Source: Oscillospiraceae bacterium (lineage in GTDB: Bacteria > Bacillota > Clostridia > Oscillospirales > Oscillospiraceae). From it: 6,715 bases of DNA. Shown here in pieces: positions 1 to 4,059 of this stretch (its first letter is position 1; each line of letters begins with the position of its first letter). Below the pieces are notes generated by a model that saw only the letters and a program-made list of their open reading frames with translations, was not told where the DNA came from and searched no databases. A program made the translations under genes and the position numbers. Where the stretch lies: contig JAFXBH010000209.1 in the NCBI GenBank assembly GCA_017521875.1, positions 1-6,715 on the forward strand, in the 5' to 3' direction.

Positions 1-518
1 ACGGCGGTCTGGAGAGCCTGTCCGCCTTTGGACAACTGCAGGTCGGTGGCTCTGTGGGTGCAGGCGAGATCCTCTTTGCCCGTCTGGATATGGAGAAGAA
101 ACTGGCCGAGATCGACGCATTCAATGCCGAAAAGGCCAAGGCCGCCCTGCCGGCAGTGGAAATTGAGCCTTTTGCCACCGAGCATGTGGATTTTGACACC
201 TTCTGCAAGAGCGATTTCCGGGCCGTGAAGGTGAAAGACTGCCAGCCGGTGAAAAAGAGCGACAAACTGCTGCAGTTTACCTTGGACGACGGCACCGGCA
301 CAGACCGGCAGATCCTCTCCGGCATCGCCAAGTTCTACAAGCCGGAAGATTTGATCGGCAAGACTTTGGTGGCTATTGTGAACCTGCCTCCCAGAAAGAT
401 GATGGGACGGGAGTCCTGCGGTATGCTGATTTCCGCCGTTCACACCGAAAAGGGTGAGGAAAAACTGAACCTTTTGATGGTGGACGACGCCATTCCCGCC
501 GGCGCAAAATTGGGTTAA
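1..518 (+). CDS. metG: Methionyl-tRNA synthetase, C-terminal part (5' end outside window)
   Basis: Methionyl-tRNA synthetase charges tRNA-Met with methionine in the cytoplasm. Only the last 171 residues are visible; the reading frame is open from base 3 and ends with TAA at 516-518. The first ~25 residues contain GEILFARLD, the usual end of the anticodon-binding region. They are followed by a charged linker (EKKLAEIDAFNAEKAKA) and then, at visible residues ~64-171, the Trbp111-like OB-fold tRNA-binding domain. Its hallmarks are RQILSGIAKFYKPEDLIGKT, NLPPRKMMG and ESCGMLISA. The catalytic Rossmann domain and its HIGH/KMSKS motifs lie outside the window. This places the gene in the longer MetRS class that carries an appended dimerising tRNA-binding domain. 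A stand-alone Trbp111-like protein is unlikely, because the frame continues upstream through MetRS-like sequence. A strong terminator follows 12 bases after the stop, so this is the last gene of its transcript. Confidence 0.93.
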   Translation, partial: GGLESLSAFGQLQVGGSVGAGEILFARLDMEKKLAEIDAFNAEKAKAALPAVEIEPFATEHVDFDTFCKSDFRAVKVKDCQPVKKSDKLLQFTLDDGTGTDRQILSGIAKFYKPEDLIGKTLVAIVNLPPRKMMGRESCGMLISAVHTEKGEEKLNLLMVDDAIPAGAKLG

Positions 519-530
519 TATGCAAAATGT

Positions 531-571
531 TTCCCCGGTTGCAGATTTTGCAACCGGGGAATTTTTTGTTT
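531..571 (+). terminator. Rho-independent terminator of metG
   Basis: A perfect 13-bp stem pairs TTCCCCGGTTGCA (531-543) with TGCAACCGGGGAA (549-561) around a 5-base loop, GATTT. TTTTTTGTTT follows on the plus strand. It begins 12 bases after the metG stop. On the minus strand the sequence after the stem is ACATTTTGCA, a poor U-tract, so it should act mainly for metG. It could also slow read-through from the convergent glgB. Confidence 0.93.
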
Positions 572-579
572 ATTTTGAA

Positions 580-687
580 AAGGCCCCCTTGTGTAAAGGG
601 GGCTCCGCGAAGCGGTGGGGGATTGTTGCAACCCCTCCGTCAAAAATCAAAGATTTTTGCCACCTCCCCTTACACAGGGGAGGCTTA
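580..687. repeat. MITE-like imperfect inverted-repeat element, ~108 bp
   Basis: The outer arms are imperfect inverted copies of each other: 580-603 matches the reverse complement of 663-686 at about 17-18 of 24 positions. They share the core GTGTAA flanked by C-runs and G-runs. Three smaller hairpins lie inside: CCGC-GAA-GCGG (605-615), a GGGG/CCCC hairpin around 617-634, and a perfect 8-bp stem CAAAAATC/GATTTTTG (641-659). I see no transposase and no reliable coding frame. Similar C-rich/GTGTAA elements are, from general knowledge, common as dispersed non-coding repeats in Clostridia genomes; the copy number here cannot be seen. It lies between the convergent metG and glgB genes, where insertion would do little harm. 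Confidence 0.7.
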
Positions 688-692
688 AAAGA

Positions 693-2672
693 CTATGCAT
701 TCTGCATTTTGCATTTTCTCAAAACCGTTGCGGTGCGGGGGGGCAGGTAGATTTGAATGCCCCAAACGCCCTCTTTTTGGAAGGCAGAGTACCGCTGGTG
801 GTACACCCGGCCAAAACCGCCGAAGCAGAAGTCGTCAGTTGACATAACAACATCATATTCTCCCGGCTCATACAGGGGAATAAACACCTCTTGGTAGGCA
901 TTTTCCGGGTGGAAATTAAAGGCAAAAATGGCGTCTTTTTTCCCGTATGCCAACACTTTTTTGGAATTATCCAAAAGCAGTTGTCTGTCCTGACTGCCCA
1001 AGACGCGGGCAGATTTACATAATTTCACAGCCGCCTGTTCAAAATCCCGCAGATAGTGGTATTTTAAATAGCCGTTTTCCGCCAAATCCCACTGCCGGCG
1101 GCAGTAGTGATAACTCCAGCCGTTCCCCTCTCTGGGGAAGTCGATCCACTCCGGGTGACCGAACTCATTGCCCATAAAGGTCAGGTATCCGTCACCGCCC
1201 AGGGTCATAGTCAGCAGCCGCAGCATCTTGTGCAGCGCCATACCCCGGTCGATCACCAGAGAGTCTATGTGCTTGGCCATGGCGGTGTACATTTCCTTGT
1301 CGCACAGGCGGAACATAATGGTCTTATCCCCCACCAGCGCCTGGTCGTGGGACTCGCAGTAACCGATCACCTTTTCTTTCGGTCTGCGGACGGCCAGTTC
1401 ATAGTAAATGTGGTTTAAGTCCCAATGTTCATCCGGTACTTCTTTCAGAAGTTTGATCCATAAGTCCGGCTCGCCCATGGCAAGGCGGTAGTCAAATCCC
1501 ACGCCGCCGTCGGCAATGGGCAGGCACAGTCCCGGCAGAGCCGACATATCTTCCGCAATCAAAATCACATGGGGATTCAGTTCCCGGCACAGGGTGGTGG
1601 CCAGTTGCAGGTAGGTCACCGCGTCCACATCGGTGTTCATAGAGAAGTACTTGCTGTAATCGGTGAATGCCGTACCCAGTCCGTGATCCAGATACAGCAT
1701 AGAGGTAACGCCGTCAAATCGGAAACCGTCAAAGTGGAACGCCTCCAGCCAGTATTTCAGGTTGGAAAGGAGGAAGTGGATCACTTCGTTTTTGCCGTAA
1801 TCAAAACACTTGGTATTCCACGCCGGGTGGTGTCCCCGGGGGCCCTGGTGGAAAAATTGATAATCCGTACCGTCAAATTCGTTGATACCCTCCCGGGTGT
1901 TCAGACAGGCGTGGGAGTGTACCACATCCAGCAGTACCGCAATGCCCATTTTGTGCGCAGTATCAATGAGTTTTCGCAATTCGTCGGGTGTGCCGAACCG
2001 GGAGGACGGGGCGAAGAAATTGGTCACCTGATAGCCAAAACTGGCATAGTAGGGATGCTCCATAATGGCCATAATCTGAATGGTATTATAGCCGAGTTTT
2101 TTAATTTTGGGGAGAATCTTCTCTGTAAATTCCCGGTAAGACCCTACCTTTCCCTCCTGCTGAGCCATACCGATATGGCACTCGTAGATGAACAGTTTCT
2201 TTTGGGGTTTGAAACCGGCATCCGTCCACCCAAACGGTGGGCAGTCGTAGATTTGGGCATTCCAACTGTGGTCAACAGGGTCTTGCACCACATAATTGGC
2301 ATACAGGGGAATCCGTTCCAGTTCCTGCTCCCCACGGACAACCACCGTCAGCACTTTCTGGCCGTGCTGTAAGGCATTTTCACCAGGCAGAATCAGTTCC
2401 CATACCCCGTGTTCTTTCTTCTCCATAGGGTAGGCATACCGCTCCCAGCCGCAAAAATCACCGGTAAAGTACAGTTTGTCCGCGCCGGGGGCCCATTCCC
2501 GGTAGACCCAGCCGGTTTCCGTCCGGTGGATTCCGAAGTAGGCATATCCGTTGGCAAACTCACACAAGTTCCCCAACTGGCGGATTTTTTCCCGGTATAA
2601 TTCCATTCGAAGGTCGAAATCGGCCTTGTAGGGCGTCAGATAGCCGTCAAGTTTCAGAATTTTGTGCTGCAT
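693..2672 (-). CDS. glgB: 1,4-alpha-glucan branching enzyme, eukaryotic-type (GH13_8-like)
   Basis: The enzyme cuts alpha-1,4-glucan chains and rejoins them through alpha-1,6 bonds, making the branches of glycogen in the cytoplasm. The 659-residue protein has a CBM48-type N-terminal domain (~40-150, with REWAPGADKLYFTGDFCGW), a GH13 (beta/alpha)8 barrel (~155-540) and a C-terminal beta domain. The four GH13 regions are visible: DVVHSHA (249-255), GFRFDGVTSM with nucleophile Asp320, AEDMS with acid/base Glu374, and ESHDQ with Asp443. GNEFGHPEWIDFPREGNGWS (501-520) matches the animal/plant/Bacteroidetes type of branching enzyme rather than the E. coli GlgB type. I chose the ATG at 2672 because AAGGAAGG lies 10 bases before it. 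The in-frame TTG at 2729 and ATG at 2702 fall inside the -35 and -10 boxes and cannot be starts. The last seven residues come from a heptad repeat. No other glg genes are in view, so it appears monocistronic. Confidence 0.95.
   Translation of the reverse strand: MQHKILKLDGYLTPYKADFDLRMELYREKIRQLGNLCEFANGYAYFGIHRTETGWVYREWAPGADKLYFTGDFCGWERYAYPMEKKEHGVWELILPGENALQHGQKVLTVVVRGEQELERIPLYANYVVQDPVDHSWNAQIYDCPPFGWTDAGFKPQKKLFIYECHIGMAQQEGKVGSYREFTEKILPKIKKLGYNTIQIMAIMEHPYYASFGYQVTNFFAPSSRFGTPDELRKLIDTAHKMGIAVLLDVVHSHACLNTREGINEFDGTDYQFFHQGPRGHHPAWNTKCFDYGKNEVIHFLLSNLKYWLEAFHFDGFRFDGVTSMLYLDHGLGTAFTDYSKYFSMNTDVDAVTYLQLATTLCRELNPHVILIAEDMSALPGLCLPIADGGVGFDYRLAMGEPDLWIKLLKEVPDEHWDLNHIYYELAVRRPKEKVIGYCESHDQALVGDKTIMFRLCDKEMYTAMAKHIDSLVIDRGMALHKMLRLLTMTLGGDGYLTFMGNEFGHPEWIDFPREGNGWSYHYCRRQWDLAENGYLKYHYLRDFEQAAVKLCKSARVLGSQDRQLLLDNSKKVLAYGKKDAIFAFNFHPENAYQEVFIPLYEPGEYDVVMSTDDFCFGGFGRVYHQRYSAFQKEGVWGIQIYLPPRTATVLRKCKMQNA
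696..718. repeat. Three tandem TGCATTY heptads at the 3' end of glgB
   Basis: The plus strand reads TGCATTC (696-702), TGCATTT (703-709) and TGCATTT (710-716), then TC. Read on the minus strand, this block encodes the final residues of glgB (KCKMQNA) and lies directly next to the TAG stop at 693-695. It is separated by only a few bases from the inverted-repeat element to its left and may be part of the same mobile block. Confidence 0.6.
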
Positions 2673-2682
2673 CCCGGATACA

Positions 2683-2729
2683 CCTTCCTTTCTTGCTTTC
2701 ATAGTATCGGGAAATTTTGTCGGTGTCAA
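2683..2729 (-). promoter_or_regulatory. Sigma-A promoter and RBS of glgB
   Basis: On the minus strand, TTGACA (2729-2724, perfect -35) is followed after exactly 17 bases by TACTAT (2706-2701, one mismatch from TATAAT). Transcription should start near 2694, giving a leader of only about 22 bases. The ribosome-binding site AAGGAAGG lies at 2690-2683, 10 bases before the ATG. The promoter is close to consensus, so expression is probably strong unless a repressor intervenes. I see no clear operator palindrome. Confidence 0.88.
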
Positions 2730-2730
2730 G

Positions 2731-2755
2731 AAAAAAACGGGCGCATACTGCGCCC
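2731..2755 (-). terminator. Intrinsic terminator downstream of the zinc-ribbon gene
   Basis: Read on the minus strand, GGGCGCA and TGCGCCC form a 7-bp GC-rich stem with a 3-base GTA loop (2755-2739), followed by GTTTTTTTC. It would end transcripts arriving from the minus-strand gene at 3114-3494, after they pass through the hairpin repeats. The T-tract ends one base before the glgB -35 box, so this terminator insulates glgB. On the plus strand the stem is followed only by ATTTTAAAA, so activity in that direction would be weak. Confidence 0.85.
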
Positions 2756-2776
2756 ATTTTAAAAAGAATATTACCG

Positions 2777-2815
2777 TGTCATTGCCGGGAGCGTTTACGC
2801 CGGTGTGGCAATCTT
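2777..2815. repeat. Hairpin repeat unit, diverged copy
   Basis: This is the leftmost member of the repeat array. It starts TGTCATTGCC (2777-2786) and ends TGGCAATCTTC (2805-2815), so ATTGCC and GGCAAT can pair as the outer stem. The inner sequence, GGGAGCGTTTACGCCGG, forms an imperfect inner stem. It has the same boundary motifs as the units to its right but a different interior. No coding potential is seen. Confidence 0.65.
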
Positions 2816-2826
2816 CACTGTTTCCT

Positions 2827-2956
2827 TGTCATTCCGAACCAGTGCTCACACTGGTGTGGGAATCTAGAATGCCGGCTTTAGATTGCCACGTCGCTACGCT
2901 CCTCGCAATGACAAAGGGGGGTGAGATTGCCGCATCGCTACGCCTTCGCAATGACA
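2827..2956. repeat. Tandem repeat copy 1 (three hairpin units)
   Basis: This is the first copy of a roughly 150-bp direct duplication. It holds a forward unit, TGTCATTCC...GTGGGAATCT, with the 7-bp hairpin ACCAGTG-CTCA-CACTGGT (2838-2855). Next comes a near-palindrome centred on GCCGGC (2861-2884, AATCTA...TAGATT). Two reverse units follow, each running from GATTGCC to CGCAATGACA (2881-2912 and 2925-2956). The ends TGTCATT and AATGACA are inverted repeats. These units lie between a minus-strand stop codon and its terminator, so they are probably transcribed as the 3' untranslated region. They are non-coding. Confidence 0.85.
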
Positions 2957-2976
2957 AAGAAGGGAATCCCTTTTAT

Positions 2977-3107
2977 TGTCATTCCGAGCCAGTGTTCACA
3001 CTGGCGTGGGAATCTAGAATGCCGGCTTTAGATTGCCACGTCGCCTACGGCTCCTCGCAATGACAGGGAGGGCGGGATTGCCGCATCGCTACGCCCTCGC
3101 AATGACA
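2977..3107. repeat. Tandem repeat copy 2 (three hairpin units)
   Basis: This is the second copy of the duplication, offset by 150 bases from the first. By eye the two copies agree at roughly nine of ten positions. The forward unit carries GCCAGTG-TTCA-CACTGGC (2988-3005). The near-palindrome at 3011-3034 is identical to that of copy 1, and reverse units follow at 3031-3064 and 3076-3107. The unit ends 6 bases from the TAA of the minus-strand zinc-ribbon gene. Several differences from copy 1 preserve the hairpins (see findings). Confidence 0.85.
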
Positions 3108-3113
3108 GAAAAT

Positions 3114-3494
3114 TTAGGTTTTCTTAATAAATTTTTCCTTGCATTTGGGGCAGGTGATGGCGATTTTTCCCTTTCCCCGGGGGACACGCACCGGCTGGCG
3201 GCAGCGGGGACAGTCGAAATACTTATGTTCCCGGTCTTTCAGCCTGTCCAGCCATCGCAGATACCGCTTATTTTCCTGATACCGCTTATAGGTGTTCCGG
3301 GAGAGCATTCGAAAAATGGCAAGGATCATCAGACCGTAAGATACCAGCGTCAAGATCAGACAAGCCAGCGGCCACCGCAGAAAAAGCGTCAGGGCGGAAC
3401 AGACTACGCCGGCGCATAAAATGGCCATATTCAATTTGTCCGTACCATAGCGTCCCAGCATAAAATGCCGGAAAAAATTGCGAATCCGCTCCAT
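3114..3494 (-). CDS. Two-TM membrane protein with C-terminal zinc ribbon, function unknown
   Basis: The protein has 126 residues. It starts with a basic, amphipathic N-terminus containing FMLGRYGTDKLN (11-22), then two predicted membrane segments at ~23-39 and ~43-62, separated by a very short turn (RWPL). A conserved-looking RMLSRNTYKRYQENKRY stretch (62-78) follows. The C-terminus holds a four-cysteine zinc ribbon: CPRC (95-98) and CPKC (115-118), with the basic PVRVPRGKGKI between. From general knowledge this layout recurs in a family of uncharacterised Firmicutes proteins; I know no assigned function. The ribbon and tail are probably cytoplasmic. The ATG at 3494 is chosen because AAAGGTGG lies just upstream. 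The in-frame GTG at 3503 falls inside that ribosome-binding site. The gene has its own promoter, diverges from dnaA across the oriC region, and is followed by the hairpin repeats and a terminator. Confidence 0.85.
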   Translation of the reverse strand: MERIRNFFRHFMLGRYGTDKLNMAILCAGVVCSALTLFLRWPLACLILTLVSYGLMILAIFRMLSRNTYKRYQENKRYLRWLDRLKDREHKYFDCPRCRQPVRVPRGKGKIAITCPKCKEKFIKKT

Positions 3495-3499
3495 AACTG

Positions 3500-3551
3500 C
3501 CACCTTTCACAAATTTATGTTCATTATAGTCTCCACTTTGGCTTTTTGCAA
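3500..3551 (-). promoter_or_regulatory. Sigma-A promoter and RBS of the zinc-ribbon gene
   Basis: On the minus strand, TTGCAA (3551-3546) is followed after 17 bases by a perfect TATAAT (3528-3523). The ribosome-binding site AAAGGTGG lies at 3507-3500, with 5 bases between it and the ATG at 3494. The predicted start near 3516 gives a short leader of about 20 bases. The promoter lies about 45 bases from the first DnaA box (3596-3604), so firing of the origin or DnaA binding could affect it. Confidence 0.82.
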
Positions 3552-3695
3552 CCGGCAAAGCGCAGAATTTACGAAATGTTAAATTTCCCATAGCGTTTTC
3601 CACAGGTGGCAGGGTGACATTTTACAGGGTATCTGCCCTGGATTTTTCCCCTGTTTCACCCTGTTTTCCACAGAAATTCCCAGATTTTCTCACAC

Positions 3696-3717
3696 AAAAG
3701 GTTGGGAAAAGGTTGGG
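3696..3717. repeat. Perfect 11-bp tandem repeat (AAAAGGTTGGG x2)
   Basis: Two exact, adjacent copies of AAAAGGTTGGG occupy 3696-3706 and 3707-3717, and AAGAC follows. The period is close to one DNA helical turn, as in paired protein-binding sites. The repeat lies between DnaA box 3664-3672 and the possible extended -10 at 3738-3746. The bound protein, if any, is unknown. Confidence 0.6.
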
Positions 3718-3737
3718 AAGACTTTTGCGGTTTTCCG

Positions 3738-3746
3738 TGCTATGAT
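3738..3746 (+). promoter_or_regulatory. Possible distal dnaA promoter (extended -10)
   Basis: TGCTATGAT is an extended -10 (TGn plus TATGAT at 3741-3746). There is no good -35 at 16-18 bases; the nearest hexamers are AAGACT and GAAGAC. It would give a leader of about 300 bases before dnaA, running through two hairpins (3847-3874 and 3888-3914). It is weaker evidence than the proximal promoter. Confidence 0.35.
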
Positions 3747-3842
3747 GGTGTCAGGAAAAAGAAATCCGATCTGCAGATTTTTTCACCCCCTCCTCTTTTT
3801 CCATTTTCCTTCCGCGCCGGTATTTACGCAACAATTTTGTTA

Positions 3843-3878
3843 TCACTCCCAGGCTTGCTCTGCAAGCCGTGGGAATCT
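3843..3878. repeat. Lone hairpin repeat unit inside the oriC region
   Basis: The strong imperfect hairpin TCCCA-GGCTTGC-TCT-GCAAGCC-G-TGGGA (3847-3874) is framed by TCACTCCCA at the left and GTGGGAATCT at the right. These frames resemble those of the forward units at 2827 and 2977 (TCATTCC...GTGGGAATCT), but the inner stem sequence is wholly different. It is probably a diverged member of the same dispersed family, or a structurally similar element. No U-tract follows, so it is not an intrinsic terminator. Confidence 0.5.
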
Positions 3879-3887
3879 TCCTTCTTC

Positions 3888-3914
3888 CCCTGTTTGAAAC
3901 CCCAAAAAACAGGG
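3888..3914. repeat. Inverted CCCTGTTT/AAACAGGG pair
   Basis: CCCTGTTT (3888-3895) and AAACAGGG (3907-3914) are perfect inverted 8-mers around an 11-base loop. The same octamer occurs twice more upstream, at 3649-3656 and 3659-3666. It could be a protein-binding site or a leader hairpin. No T-run follows it. Confidence 0.5.
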
Positions 3915-3960
3915 CAGAAAAAGTATTACTTTATTTATATTGTATCTGTGGAAAAAATCC

Positions 3961-3989
3961 TTGTTTTTTCCGTATTTTTATGATAAAAT
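3961..3989 (+). promoter_or_regulatory. Proximal dnaA promoter
   Basis: TTGTTT (3961-3966) is followed after 17 bases by TAAAAT (3984-3989), which carries the extended TGA element (3981-3983). Transcription should start near 3996, leaving a leader of roughly 64 bases. The reverse DnaA box TGTGGAAAA (3947-3955) ends 5 bases before the -35 box, where bound DnaA could touch or block RNA polymerase. Autoregulation of dnaA by such boxes is known in several bacteria; here it is inferred. Confidence 0.65.
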
Positions 3990-4015
3990 GCAAGGTGAGA
4001 AAATAGGCTTTCTTT

Positions 4016-4038
4016 TTCCGGAAACGGAATTGTTTTTT
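4016..4038 (+). promoter_or_regulatory. Short GAAA-tetraloop hairpin with T-run in the dnaA leader
   Basis: TTCCG-GAAA-CGGAA (4016-4029) forms a 5-bp stem with a GNRA-type tetraloop. TTGTTTTTT follows immediately (4030-4038), and AAAGGAG comes 8 bases later. The arrangement looks like a weak intrinsic terminator or attenuator inside the dnaA leader. The stem is short, so function is uncertain, and I see no competing antiterminator. Confidence 0.3.
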
Positions 4039-4059
4039 CCATAGAGAAAGGAGAAATTT

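Larger units (their letters stand above)
3596..3955. other. oriC: Upstream half of oriC: DnaA-box region 5' of dnaA
   Basis: Together with the flanking bases, this explains the 565-base gene-free stretch between the zinc-ribbon gene and dnaA. It contains three exact copies of the 9-mer TTTTCCACA: 3596-3604 (+), 3664-3672 (+) and 3947-3955 (-). This is the consensus TTATCCACA with T at position 3. It also holds three copies of CCCTGTTT (3649, 3659, 3888) and one inverted AAACAGGG (3907-3914), an 11-bp tandem repeat, a small CAGGG/CCCTG hairpin (3625-3640) and the dnaA promoters. Box clusters on both sides of dnaA are known for bipartite origins such as that of Bacillus subtilis. That this is oriC is inferred from gene context and boxes. 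Confidence 0.82.

Noticed and set aside
520..750. 76-codon frame after metG
   Set aside because: It begins before the terminator and translates the inverted-repeat element and the end of glgB; there is no protein evidence.
1569..2372. 267-codon plus-strand open frame
   Set aside because: It lies opposite glgB, whose catalytic motifs are intact. It has no RBS and no family resemblance, so it is a shadow frame.
2673..2729. Longer glgB N-terminus starting at TTG 2729 or ATG 2702
   Set aside because: These codons lie in the -35 and -10 boxes, upstream of the predicted transcript start. The ATG at 2672 has the RBS and matches the natural family start.
2662..3063. 133-codon plus-strand frame through the repeats
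   Set aside because: Its translation is largely the hairpin repeat duplicated, with no RBS, and it overlaps the glgB promoter. It is repeat DNA read as protein.
2827..3107. CRISPR array
   Set aside because: There are only two ~150-bp copies, internally made of inverted hairpin units, with no short repeats, regular unique spacers or cas genes.
3286..3603. 105-codon minus-strand frame overlapping the zinc-ribbon gene
   Set aside because: It is in another frame, crosses the promoter and RBS of the zinc-ribbon gene, and shows no domain.
3625..3640. CAGGG/CCCTG hairpin as a terminator
   Set aside because: It has only a 5-bp stem, followed by GATTTTT. No gene ends nearby on the plus strand, so it is more likely part of the oriC repeats.
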